Source: Priapulus caudatus
Lineage: Eukaryota > Priapulida > Priapulimorpha > Priapulimorphida > Priapulidae
Length of the DNA: 36,835 nucleotides
Assembly: GCF_000485595.1 (NCBI RefSeq)
Contig: NW_014577913.1
Location: forward strand, 68,009 to 104,843
Direction of reading: 5' to 3'
The translations under genes were made by a program, and so were the position numbers. The notes below the pieces were generated by a model, which worked only from the letters and a program-made list of their open reading frames with translations, was not told where the DNA came from and made no database searches. Positions 22,622 through 36,288 of the stretch are shown in pieces. Each line of letters begins with the position of its first letter. Position 1 is the first letter of the stretch.

Positions 22622-23898
22622 GTAAGCACTCATCCATTTACCTACGCAAGCCTACAGGCTGAAATAGAGAGCTGCCACTTGTAACTAATTAACGCAGGCA
22701 AAAACCACACAGTACTATCACCACCACATGCACTGGCAGTGGCATAAGTTACATGTAACACACTGACAGTACATAATGCCATAGAAATTATACGATTTAA
22801 AGAGCATAAACCTTCTTCAACCAAATTTAGCTTTTGAAATTTTATTGTGACACTGTAGCCTCATACATCCAGGCATGTATAGATTCTACTAGCAAACCCG
22901 GCAGTCAAATTCTTTCTAACAGTAAACAAATCCATGTTTAATCCTCCTCTTGAGGGTCAAAAGGTTATCCACTTACTCTTCGCATGTCAGCGGAAAGTAC
23001 ATTTCATGGTCCTTTCAATAAATCCATAAAAATGGTAGGTCACCGCTGAAACAAAAAAGTTTTTCAATCGCTTCGTCAGACCATCAGAAAATGTCTAAAA
23101 TCTGCCCTGTGCCCCATTGACCTGTGACCTGGGACCTCCAATTTTGGCACAGTGATGGCTTTTCCTACCATGATGCTATACACAGACTATCATGAGCCTA
23201 GGTCGAGCCGTTTAGATTCGTACCGCAATTCTGCATTTCCTCCCTATACCTTACGGACAGCCAGATGGACGGACAATCATGCGATTCTACAAGCTGCACC
23301 TGACTACGTCAGATGAGCTAATAATAGCTTTCTGTAAATGCCGTTGAAATGCTATAATTATAGCTAGAAGAATATGCTAGAAATATAGAAATATAGCTAT
23401 AGGGCTCGAATTATAGAGATTTTGGTGTAACTGTAAGTGCACAGCGGCGTGCGCGCGGTGGACTTGTGACTTGTGTGTGTTGCAGAGGAGCAAAGCTGAA
23501 ATGACGATAGCTCTAGTACTATAGCCCGCGTACAGTTGCCGCAGGCCTGTAGGCGTAGCCTGCGGCAACTGTACTCAGGCTATAGTACTAACGCTCAGAG
23601 TAGCGTTTAAACCCCCATATCGTGACTTTCGTGAATGTGCGTTCACACTCTTAAAAATTAACAGAGGTCTTCTTGAGGGTGTTGTCTAATAAGTTCTAGC
23701 AAGAAATCTGTCATTTGTTGTCAGAAAGGCGGGACAAAACGTCGTTTAACTGAGGGTACTCGCCTTGTATTGACTGTTTCTCACGATTTCAACGTTAATT
23801 TCGCACCCTGACTCGGTACGTGTAATTTTTACACGTGTAATATTAGTGCAGCACAGACAAAACCACGACAACATTGAATTCATCTGCTTTTTACGCAG
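22622..23898 (+). other. Presumed ZUP1 intron 1 or upstream region
   Basis: Contains a repeat-like stretch (about 22860-23320) with gtgacctgggacctccaat and cttacggacagccagatgg, of the kind seen in dispersed animal repeats, and the hairpin at 23514-23590. No gene supported. Confidence 0.4.
23514..23590. repeat. Strong hairpin, 33-bp arms and 11-nt loop
   Basis: Left arm 23514-23546 (tagtactatagcc..) pairs with right arm 23558-23590 at 31 of 33 positions. The loop is ctgtaggcgta. Size and near-perfect stem fit a fold-back element or a microRNA-type precursor. It sits in the presumed first intron of the ZUP1-like gene. Confidence 0.8.
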
Positions 23899-23921
23899 GT
23901 ATCTTACGTTTTGAAGACAGA

Positions 23922-25370
23922 ATGTCGGAAAGCGTCACGATGAGCCACGTCACGAACGTCCCCCGTGTGACGGACGGTCCCCGCGGCAGCGCGACGGACG
24001 TCCCGCGCTACGTGTGCGACGTGTGCGGTGAGGAGTGCACGAGCGAAGCGGACGCGCTCTCGCACGTGCAGGCCGCCCACATCGAGTCCTCCCTCAGCTG
24101 CCCGTTCTGCGAGCTGGCAGACGTCGCGCTCGAAGAGCTGAGCCTCCACATCGCCCACTGCCACCCAGAGGGCGCCGTTGTCTCGAGGGCGGGTGACGCA
24201 GCGCTGCGGTGTCCTCTCTGTGGAGTAAGTGACGCGTCACCGACGCGGCTACAGCTGCACGTCAATAGAGCGCACCTGGACGCCACGAGTCCGGGCAGAG
24301 CTCGCGTCTACCCTGCTCCGCCAGCGGCCGCAAGAGAGGGCGCCGCCGGTGCGTCGGCGAGAGAGGGTGCCGCCGGTGTGTCGGCGAGAGAGGGCGCCGC
24401 CGGTGCGTTGGCGAGAGAGCGCGCCGCCGGGGCGTCCGCGAGAGAGGGCGTCGCCGAGGTGTCCGCGTCAGAGGGCGTCACCGAGGCGTCCGCGAGAGAG
24501 GGCGCCGCTGAGGCCGATCGTCATCGGGCGGTGGCATGCCCGTTCTGCGGGTTGGAGTGCGAGAGCGCAGCACAGGCGCAGGACCACATCCACGCGCGTC
24601 ACATCGACGCCAGCGAGGATTCGCACTCCCTGCCGACGCCTCCGATCGCTTTCCCTCGCGACGCCGGCGGAGACCCCAACGGTGGCTCCTTCACGCTCGC
24701 TCGAGCGTCGTGCGATGACCGGGATTCTCGGACGTCGATCGCTGCTCGTCTCCGGCGCAAACATGTGTTCGCTCGCGCGACGGGAGACGCCGACATTGCG
24801 AGCGGAGCTTCGAAGACCGCTCGCGTGTCCGCCGTCGCTTCCACGTGCGACCGGCGGACGGGGCGCGACCGCCAGAAGGTGGCAAGACTTGTGAACGACA
24901 GCGGCGGGGGAGACTTCTGTGGGAGCACGATCGCTGCGCCGCTCGTTAGCGCCGAGGACGAGCGATGCTGCACGCGGGGTCTCGTCGAGCGACTACGCGC
25001 GCGCATCCCGGCGCTGCTCCTCTGCGCGACCGCCGCACACTTTGCGTCGACGGCGGCCGACCGCGGCTGGGCGTGCGGCTACAGGAATGCTCAGATGTTG
25101 CTGTCGTCGGTCACGACTTCCACGCGGCGACGGGCGCCGGCGGCACGCACCCGCTACTCGTAGACTACGTACAGCGCCACTTCGCCGCCGCGACGGAGGA
25201 GGGTCGGTTCGTGCCGCCGCTGTACCTGCAGCATAGCGGTCACAGCCGGACGGTGGTGGGCTGCGAGCGGCGATCGGACGGCGGCGTCCACTTGCTCGTG
25301 TTCGACCCGAGCGCGAGCGCGGAGTCGGTGCGTCGCGCCGCGAGCAGCGCCCCCTCGCTGCTCAACCTTA
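23922..25370 (+). CDS. ZUP1: ZUP1-like zinc finger / K63 deubiquitinase, internally deleted
   Basis: The ATG at 23922 is in frame with the domains. Four zinc fingers of ZUP1 type follow: YVCDVCGEEC..H..AH (about residue 30), LSCPFC..H..CH, LRCPLC..HVNRAH, and after a repeat linker ACPFCGLEC..H..RH. The C78 peptidase domain starts at DRGWACGYRNAQML, which holds the catalytic Cys. At about 25110 the frame shifts and about 50 codons of the family's middle segment are missing. In the next frame come HDFHAATG, THPLLVDY, PPLYLQHSGHSRTVVG (catalytic His) and LLVFDP (catalytic Asp), ending near SLLNL. The family's final strand (HKQYQI-like) is not seen. ZUP1 cleaves K63-linked ubiquitin chains in genome maintenance. 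The gene is very GC-rich against AT-rich surroundings. As sequenced it cannot encode an active enzyme; the missing part exists at 10932-11070. Confidence 0.85.
24330..24512 (+). repeat. 27-bp in-frame tandem repeat in ZUP1
   Basis: Six full units and one of seven codons encode variants of AREGAAGAS. They form a flexible charged linker between fingers 3 and 4. Later units drift (AREGVAEVS, ASEGVTEAS), showing the array is not brand new. Confidence 0.9.
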
Positions 25371-27831
25371 CCTCGCGGTGGACTCCGAGGGACTGTATAC
25401 ATACCGAAGACAGAGCGAGCGAGGGTCGATCATATCGATACATTGGCAGTGTATATATACTAAAAACTGTAAGAGTGAGTCGATCCTATCGATTCATCGG
25501 CCCTGTATACGAACGCTTTCAATCGATTGGTGCTTCGGGTTTTTATAGATATGATTACATATCTGCTTGAATGCTATCGACCTATGTCATGCATAGGATG
25601 ATAGGGTGTATTATATCATTAATTATTTTCTGATACATATATTCATGATTGTATTATATATTTTATTTCCCATTGCTTTTATATAAATATGTCTAAACAA
25701 TGTTTAAATAAATTTTAATATCGCAATCATATTATTTTACTGTTATCGATATTTTTCCAGGGTTCAAAAATTAAGCATGGAATTGTGCTAATTGTGACTA
25801 TAAGTTCATAACAACCTCAAACTCCCCTCACTACAGGTGGCGTACAGCAGTAAGCCTCCGCAATTGTTCACCGCAATTGTGCACTATTTCGTCTCTAGAA
25901 AATGCCTTTTTTGGCATTTTTTTTTCGCCGAAATTCAGCAGCATTAGAAGTCACAGCGACCGGTTGGTCATTTTTGTGTTTGAAATGTAGTCAGACAACT
26001 TTGTAGAAATTCGCATCATAGAGCTGGCAAAAGTTTTGAGCGGAGCATAGAGCATGAATCTGTAGTTATTTAACATGAATAAAGTGTATGTTGTGTAAGC
26101 AAAGTAACAGTGTGAGTATTTTTAATTAATATCTGTTTGATGCTTATTCAGGCCTGCTGCCTATGGACGCCATCTACTGTTGTTCACCACCTACAACATT
26201 TAGCGATCGGTCTTTTTCGCTGTAAATCCATGATTTTCCAGCCACTTTAAATTCTAATGAATGTCAGAGTATATTATAACAATATAGGACTCTATAAATG
26301 CTCTCTATATAACTTACATGTAATGTGCGCAGAGAGCTCGTTTACATACAGTGATACACTGCTCGCTTGTGTTTTTAAATTTTGACCTTGAATGTATAAA
26401 CTGTTAAGTTTTCTAGCATCATGCCTAAAACTTAAAAGGTTAGTCGTGACCCACGATTGAATCTCTCCAGCAACAGATCTAATCCAAACAGTTGGAGTAG
26501 AAGAAGTTTAATTTTACTGCAAACAGATCTATTATGGTCTCCTGTATGCCTGGTGAAAAGTCTAGGGTTTGAAATCTAGAAGAAGTGAGGCATATATAAT
26601 TTATTTACAATTGCAATTTTCAGCACTACTATGTGCATATAAATTTATATGAATGCACACACACAGATACATACTACCAGGGGTTAATAATGACAAATGT
26701 TTGCCATTATTAACCCCTGATAATACTGTACTCATATCTATGTATACATGATCAATAATACCAACCTGTAACACAGTGTTCTGTCTTTGACGGTAGACAT
26801 TGATATTATGAATCATAATGCGTTTTATTAGATCAGTGTTCAAACGTACAGTTATTTACAAAAGGTTAGGCCACAGGTTAATTATAGATTCAAAACACCG
26901 AAAAAATCACAAACATAACACAGTCCGGTTGTATACCTTAAAGATTTGAAGACTTGTTCAATTCATTCCTAGTCCAGCTTCCACTTTAGAAAGAAACTGT
27001 AACAGTTAACTGTCCTCCTCCTGCTCTCCTCCTCTCCTCCTCTCCTCCTCCACCTTCTTCCCCCTCCTCCTCCTTCTCCACCTTCTCCCGCCTCCTCCTC
27101 CTTCACCACGTTCTCCCCATATTCTCCCTCTCCTCCTCCTCCACCTCATTACGTATTTACGGTAATCTTAACGATGTTGAACTGTTGTAAAATAAATCAA
27201 TAAGCCAAGCAAAATCGCCGCTTACAGTTTTTTTTGCTTACCGGAAGCAATTATTTTTGTATTTTCCGTGTAAAGAAAGTAGGTATAGAGTTTCTCCAGA
27301 TGAAAATAGTGGTGCTTTAATTTTACTGAATGTCATGATAAACGTACGTGGGCATGATCGATCATTACAAACGTTCTGAATACCAAACAGATTAGGATTA
27401 TGCATTACCGGGGACCGAAACCTGGGTTCATTATCAGTTATCAATATTATAAATTATTAATAATTCCATTATAGGTTATTGGTCAATTGGCTACTAGTAC
27501 TATGACTACTGCTTTTCTTGTTTCTTACCAAAAAATATAGCATAACTAAAAATATGCAACGCCACCATTTTGAAATGAGCCTCTTTGCTAACGATATTAT
27601 TAGCTAATACTCATTACTCTTTGTTCGCACTATATTGATATTAATCCCAATTACATCTATAGTAACAGATAGTCACACACTGCGCATAATAATGTGGTTT
27701 CAGAATTAACACAGTAACAAATTTTATTAAATTACATTTACAATGTAATAGAGTAATGTTTTACCTCGTGCATCTATACGTAACATAGTTGAGTTTGCAG
27801 TGTTCGCGAGTTAACACTTTAATTAACTTAA
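25371..27831. other. Intergenic region between convergent ZUP1 and SLC16
   Basis: No gene seen. It holds two minisatellite units (25390-25515), a hairpin (26678-26719) and a CTCCTC pyrimidine-rich tract (about 27018-27145). Other copies of the region are at 9381-10790 (partial) and 11346-13881. Confidence 0.7.
26678..26719. repeat. Hairpin with 15-bp arms in the shared 3' region
   Basis: caggggttaataatg (26678-26692) pairs exactly with cattattaacccctg (26705-26719). It is the counterpart of the 19-bp hairpin at 10630-10670. Confidence 0.8.
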
Positions 27832-29931
<2,100 letters not shown>

Positions 29932-29998
29932 CTGATCGCAAGGGTAGAGATATGAGAATACGATAAAAAATCTATAGGATTTGTCTTCTGTTTATTTC

Positions 29999-29999
29999 A

Positions 30000-30040
<41 letters not shown>

Positions 30041-30156
30041 TCTCTCTCTTCCCTTCTCGCTCTCTCACCCTCTCCTCTCTCTCTCTCTTCTGTCTCTTTC
30101 TCACACACACATACACACACTGACACACACATACATTCGCACTCCCTCGCTCCTCA

Positions 30157-30211
<55 letters not shown>

Positions 30212-30316
30212 GTCTGTCTCGCTCGTTCGCTCTCGTCATCCCTCGCTCTCTCGATCTCTCAATCCCTCAAAAACACACACACACACACACACACACACAA
30301 CACAACACACACACAC
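29999..30316. repeat. CT and CA microsatellites in the presumed SLC16 intron 1
   Basis: Two CT blocks separated by CA-rich spacers, ending in a CA tract. The clean SLC16 sequence gives way to the noisier copy just beyond this point. Confidence 0.95.
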
Positions 30317-30703
30317 CCTCTCTCTTCTACTGTCTCTCTCTTCTCTTTCGGTATTCTTGGTCGATGAAGATATCAGCTTACAAGAAAACTATGTGAGTCA
30401 ATGGGCTATAGATTTAGTGATATTATCATTGGCAAGTATGTAATTGCGCGGAAGCTTAATAAAGAGCATTATGTAAGCAATAATACATGCGGTATTAGTA
30501 TAACGAAGATAGACAATAACTTTTAAATCACTATTGGTGACGATACGCAATGGTAGACCGTTAAAGAACTTTAATATTTATAATTTATTCTCTCTATGGT
30601 TGCGACTGTAACACGCGTCTGGTAGCAGTGAAGGACTGTTTAACATACGTCTTTGAAATAAAAGATATGAAGCTAGTCAGAGGATGATGAATTCTTCAGT
30701 ACC

Positions 30704-31166
30704 GCCCGCATCCGATGTTATGCCAGTTGCAGCGATCTAATGAGAGCGGATCGAACTTTTATCCTTCCTGGAAATATTAATTGAGATTCTACGAATGAGC
30801 ACGCGAGAAACACAGATTTCGTATGCGCCGAGAGGCTACGAAGGTATTGATGCACGAACGAGCCAGCATCCATCTACGACCAGCTCGGCTGATCGGGTGG
30901 GTGAACAGAGTTGCCGATGCTTTCTCTCTGTTTACCCGCTGGTTATTGATGGTTTCGCGAGCGTTTGTACGAACTTTTTGCTGAGGCTGTTGTGGAGCGT
31001 TCATGGCGGATGTGGCCGGACACAACTGTCACCTGGCGTCGCGCTGGTGCGCGGCTTCTGCTTGTCAACCGTCTTGTGTCGGACGATGTCATCTTACAGC
31101 ATCAAGGAATTTATTAGATCGCTGACGCCACCGTACTGCCCTGTTCTTCTTACTTGTCTAGTTCAT
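30704..31166 (-). pseudogene. Degraded copy of SLC16 first coding exon
   Basis: Matches 409-832 throughout with frequent small indels. The ATG at 31166 is followed after one codon by TAG. RSCINTFV of the TM1 region is still readable, but frames change repeatedly. It sits where exon 1 of the gene at 27832-29931 should be, so it is probably the true exon 1 position with poor sequence, or a decayed copy. Confidence 0.75.
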
Positions 31167-32060
31167 TGAGCTTACGTTAGGATTTACGGGAATTCACTAT
31201 AGCGACCGAATTATTTAGCTGATCGGCACAGGATGACTGCAGTCTAAGAATCTGGATGATGATGTAATGAGAAAAAATAGAAACGCGAACATCTGTTTTT
31301 TTTATGGATCGTTTGAACGGCACAGGTGCGAAGAGCAGCTAGAAGATTGTAACTAACGCAATTTGGATTCTTGCTGTCATGCTCTGTAATTTATTGAATG
31401 CTCCGTCTTGCTGCTAATGATCTATCTCCTTTCAATTGAGACGAAAAATGATCACTAACAATAAGAGCATTGTTCGTTTAAGCATTGGGCCAGGCGACAA
31501 GAGAGATTGGCTGAGGCTACTCGGTGTGTATGCGCGTAACCTGTGAATTCGGACAATACATGGGCCGCCGCTCATCAAATAGCTAGACGGCGTGTAAAAT
31601 GTTTTAGTTTTTTCAATTAAGGTGACATGTCTTTCCCATCCGCTTAGTCTACGCGCACGGATGCGCTTGTACTAATGATTATCGGGAGGCGTTGATAGAG
31701 CGACATGTCCGTCTACTCCTGTTTGATTGCTCCGCTTAATAAAAGCTCTGCTTGTACAATCATGATGTCTGGTATTCGTATGCTGAACTTTGGCATGTCT
31801 CAGTATTCTTGAGTATCTTATTTTGATGATGGCCTGTGCGTTTCATTTTCGGGTGTGCGAATAACATGTGAGTGAATAACGTATAGGGTATATGAGGCGT
31901 CGTATCGCGCACATAATAGAGAAGTTCGAAGGGAATGAGAAATGTCGCAAGAATTTAAATGTAGCTACAGTTCCAGCCACACAGTGACTCAGCAAGTCTC
32001 ACGCTTAATTCAAACGACCTTGATTGAGATTATCATAACAGCAAAATTCTAATATTAGCT
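31167..32060. other. Noisy copy of the SLC16 5' flank
   Basis: Collinear with 833-1690 until about 32045, with indels every few tens of bases, then diverges. Confidence 0.7.
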
Positions 32061-32069
32061 AGGCATCTG

Positions 32070-32365
32070 AAACAGCTGTGGTCATGGGGGGATCTGGGTA
32101 GGGTCCATACCCCCCCCCCCCGATTCAGGCCACTGACTAATTGTTATGATACTAAGTAATTGAGAGGCCAAAAATTGAAAAATAGAGTCAGTCTGCAAGC
32201 TGAAAGAAACTAGGGATTTCCCTGTTGGACACACAGCTGTTCTGAATCTTCAGTGTGAGGAGCGGGGCATGCCCCGACACACTAGCACAGGGTGCTCGCA
32301 GGCCTTCATCAATATCAAATCCCTCCCCGATGCTCCTGAAGCTAGATCTGCCCCTGGGGGTTACT
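32070..32365. mobile_element. Possible relative of the CAGGGGCGGATC MITE
   Basis: The right end agatctgcccctgggggtt and the internal gcggggcatgccccgacaca resemble parts of the well-bounded element at 36353-36562. The left end is degenerate (ggggggatctgggtagg) and no target duplication is visible. Confidence 0.35.
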
Positions 32366-33645
32366 CCTAGATGAGTTCAAACCGTAGTTAGAGAGCAGGC
32401 GATCTCTCATGTAACTTGCTTACCTCTTCGTTATACTGTTTTTTTCCTGCTGTATTTGTTTTGATATATACGTGTAATTTACTTATTAGTCAAAACCAAA
32501 ACACAACTGAAAGTAATATTTGATGGTGGTTCTTAATGAAGATGGATCATGATGGCGAGGTGGAGGCGAGTCAGACGGTCCGATGCTGTTTGTATAACAT
32601 CACAGAGGATGATATATATTCCCCAGGACCAAATTCCCCAGACCTGAAGGACGGCCCAGTCATCCATGGATCCGGGGTACCCAGCAGCACCCTTATCACC
32701 AAACTATATGGATTTAGACTTACCTCCCCAAACAGTGGGGAGAGCAGCGATGTAATATTTCCCTGACCTCTTCCCGCAACACTACAAGAAGAGAAAAAGA
32801 AACTACAGAAGACGTACGCCAGTTCATGCAGCGCGCAAAGTTGATAGGGATACACGGCGAATGACACCGCCATAGATGCATAGACGGCTTGCACATCTCA
32901 GTATCCAGATCAATATCAACGTAAAACGCAAAGGGTTCGAAGTACCACAGAGAAGCTGAGCCTTGGTTTCGCAAAACTGCGAAACTGAAGGACAAGCTTC
33001 AAAGGTACTGAGAACTACTAAATTCTATTTGGAGAGGAGCTGAGACAGCATCACATTGCCTCACCTTCATGATGTTAAAAAGGCATACCAGTTCGTCGGA
33101 AACATGTTGAAAGAGTTTATGTCAGCCTGCAGCGCCTCTTCTTACGACATATTACAAAGCATATGGCCCTAAAACCATAGGGTGACGGTATGGCCATAAG
33201 ACACCGTTTAAAGGCAATAAGCGTCAAGAAATAATATCTACCTCCGCGGGGACGGTGAAAATCATGGTCTCTCAACTAAAGGCCGGAGAGAAATAGAAGC
33301 CTGGGTGGATACACTCAAAACGAGACGCGCAGCAAGCAAACCGAGCAACAGATCCGAAGGACGCGACAGAAGGCTCCGCGGCGACAATTACCAAACGAGA
33401 CTAATGAGCAGGACCCGTACAGTGTAATTTACGCGACAACCCACCGCGAGCGGATTTTCGCAGGCAGGGGCTTGAAAATTTTTCTGCGGACACACTCGAA
33501 CATCCTCACGAGCGACGATCTCTGCAATCAAGTATAAGAAAAAGAGAAAGCCATGATTAGGTCCACAATTGCTAAAACCAATCGCCGATTACGAACTAAA
33601 GCATACGGCGTCGAATACCGGAATGGATAGAAGACGATATTACAG
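32366..33645. other. No gene recognised; one 76-codon plus-strand ORF
   Basis: The ORF at 32536-32766 begins MKMDHDGEVEASQ and ends SSDVIFP. It resembles no family I know. Downstream, short plus-strand stretches look weakly coding but are full of stops, which fits either non-coding DNA or error-rich sequence. Confidence 0.35.
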
Positions 33646-34848
33646 TAACCCTGCAACATGAATCAAGCTGAGGCATATCCTAGCCAGAGACCTAGGGTAG
33701 CGAGAATTTGCCGATTCACTTTTTATAACCATACTAATAATATATATATAGTATATACGCTATAGAGAGAGAGATCGACGAGAGATGAGAGATACAGAGA
33801 TGGCGAAAGACAGAGGGGAGAGAGGAAAGGGGCGAGAAAGATAGAGAGGGAGAGAGAGAGTGGGAAGAGGGAAAGCTGTGGTTATATATATAAATTATTT
33901 CAGGGGCGTAAGCTGAGCAAATTCCTGTGGAGAAATTTTTTCTAGAAATATAAATCTCACGTTGGATAGGGTTGCGCTGAAAAGATATAATTGTGGTTTT
34001 GCAGTTTGCATTTGTTTACGTAAATTGTAATTTTGTTTCCTCATTTATCATATTTATTTTACAAAATTTAATTACACAAAATTAATGCCTCAGATTATAA
34101 TCTCATTTTGTTCTAAAATTTAGGGGGGCCAACCGACCTACTTTCCCCACCAGGTCCTACGGCCATGGAGTTGCTACTTTTTCCTCGCGCGTACACGGTG
34201 CTCAAATATCATTCAGAAACTAATTCAAAACTTGATTGATTCGCATAGTTCGACTAATAAAAGCAATAGCACAGGTAGCAGCAGTAACAGCAGAAGCAAT
34301 TAGGCCCTATGCGGGGCAGAAGCAGCAGCAGCAGCAGCAAAAGGAGTAGCAGTAGCAAAAGCAGCAGCAGTAGAAGCAGCAGCAATGAAATTTGAGTGCA
34401 AATTACGGGAACAAAAGACGGGTGTCTTCAATACATTGTTATATTTTACTCTAAATTAACAAATTTGTTACAGGTGTTATCATTGAACTTTTATGTTTAA
34501 TTCTTTGATTAGCGTTCATTTTATGGGAATTTGTTACAACGAACTATCGTTATAACGTACTGATTCTTAAGGTCCATGGAGGTAGGTTGTAACGAAGTTC
34601 GATGGATTTGGATTCGGATTGGAATTTGTGCAATAATGATTATTGGCACCAGTCCATTCTCTCTTTCGACTGACCTCTACTTCTACGGCTTTCTCGTGAT
34701 AGGAGGCGAAACGTCAGCTGTACGTTTTCAATCTTCACGGTTGAGTAACAATTATCCCAGATATAGATCTACATAATGACAGGAGTATCGTAATAGAAAC
34801 ACGTCTCGTATTCTGTATTATGACACTCCTGATATATACGACTGTGCA
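33646..34848. repeat. 1.2-kb interspersed or duplicated repeat, copy 2
   Basis: Counterpart of 20367-21675 in the same orientation. The first 190 bases carry indels; from about 33830 the match is cleaner, with mostly substitutions. The AGC-rich part is 34264-34386. The flanking sequences of the two copies differ on both sides. Confidence 0.8.
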
Positions 34849-34892
34849 TAATATCCATCACACACGAACTATATATACATAGAAACACACGC

Positions 34893-35027
34893 TGTACACA
34901 CACGACACACACGCGCACATACATACACACGCACGCACGCACGCACGCACGCACACAATACACACACACGCACACGCACACGCACAGAAACACACACACA
35001 CACACGCATACGCACACGCGCGCGCTT
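34893..35027. repeat. CA / CGCA microsatellite
   Basis: ACAC and CGCA repeats ending in CGCGCGC. Cys/Val-rich minus-strand frames here are artefacts. Confidence 0.95.
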
Positions 35028-35112
35028 CACGCCAAAGGTTGCAAAAAATGCACAAGATAATTATAAGACAAGATATGAACAAGGCACAAAAGAGGAGACC
35101 GGTAAAGGTAAT

Positions 35113-35882
35113 CTATATAAGGCGTTCAGTGTGCAGCGAGATAATGCTACTATTTCACACGTGTGTGTCACTACCGCCCGGGCCATAATAATAACATTGT
35201 TTGTTTGCCCTCGCCCGACCCACCCGCCACCAAAATGGGGCCAACTCAAAAAAATTTATTGATCTTTCCCATTCTTTTTTTTTTTACAAATTGTATCACT
35301 GTACATTATATAAATCTGTAGGCAATACGTATAAGATCCTGGAGTATAAGAGTGTTTTTACGCCATCTAATGGCTGATTAAGCGATTGCTATTATGCGGA
35401 TACAGCGTAGCTCACTCTTAAAAGCTCGCTCGGCTGTTGGTACGCCACCTAGTCTTGCCTATCGACTTAAAATCAGTTTATATATCAAAGCGTCACATTT
35501 TTATTGTATAATATGCTATTTTAAACCCATCGCTTGCACGGTGTTGTATTTCTGTTTTCTTTTCAGTTGCATGAAATATTTAACTTTAACTGTGTCACTT
35601 ACATGAAGTTTATATTTTAAGGCACGATTTGGTGGTTGTACGGGTATTAAAGTCTGCTAGTCTATATAAGGCGTTTAATTAGTGTGCAGCGAGATAATGC
35701 TACTATTTCACACGTGGGTGTCACTACCGCCCGGGCTATAATAATAACATTGTTTGTTTGCCCTCGCCCGACCGACCCGCCACCAAAATGGAGCCGACTC
35801 AAAAAAATTTATTGATCTTTCCCATTCTTTTTTTTTACAAATTGTATCACTGTACATTATATAAATCTGTAGGCAATACGTA
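35113..35882. repeat. Two about 220-bp direct repeats flanking a 330-bp interior
   Basis: Repeats at 35113-35331 and 35662-35882 both start ctatataaggcg, contain tgccctcgcccgacc, and end aatctgtaggcaatacgta; they are about 95 percent alike. The first 216 bases of the interior match 18127-18340. The layout recalls a terminal-repeat element in miniature, with a TATA-like motif at the left edge of each repeat, but TG..CA ends and a primer-binding site are not evident. A simple tandem duplication is the alternative. A short inverted match (gggtcgggtgagggcaaac) lies at about 36016-36034. Confidence 0.75.
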
Positions 35883-36288
35883 CATTATAATATGTACCAA
35901 GCAAAACAAACATTCAACATAAAAGGTATCTCCACACAAGCACACCCGAGCATATGTAAAAAGAGCCTCCTCAAAAAAGCCTATATACCTACTTACCCAA
36001 ACTTTTCCGCCTGGGTCGGGTGAGGGCAAACAAAGATTTTTTTTTAATTGTGGCCCCGTGTACTAACTGGAGTCAGTGCACACTCTGTGTGCTCCCAGCG
36101 TTTGGTTTTTGTTAGTCATACTAGAAAGCTATCATCAAAATCGCGTCATGCACGCGCCTTCGTACCACAAGCTGCCCCCGAGAATACATTGCAGACTAGA
36201 TACAATAACGTACCTCTAGGCTAACGCTCCATTAGGAGCGTTCCCAACTTTAATGTATCGTGATATAAAAGAGATATAAAGGGGGGGT
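35883..36288. other. No gene recognised
   Basis: Contains a short inverted match to the preceding direct repeats and, at 36223-36242, a perfect 8-bp-arm hairpin (aacgctcc atta ggagcgtt). No coding evidence. Confidence 0.5.

Noticed and set aside
23874-23921. Earlier start of the ZUP1 frame at a TTG
   Set aside because: TTG is not a normal animal start, and an acceptor-like site lies between it and the ATG at 23922.
29981-30367. 128-codon ORF rich in Leu, Ser and Thr-His repeats
   Set aside because: Pure translation of CT and CA microsatellites inside an SLC16 intron.
32571-32995. Overlapping minus-strand ORFs of 91 and 107 codons
   Set aside because: No family likeness, no splice context, and they overlap each other in different frames.
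33200-33640. Weak resemblance to mitochondrial ribosomal protein mL43 in plus-strand translations
   Set aside because: Only a stretch around EIEAWVDTLKTRR looks similar, frames are broken by stops, and the rest of the family's motifs are missing.
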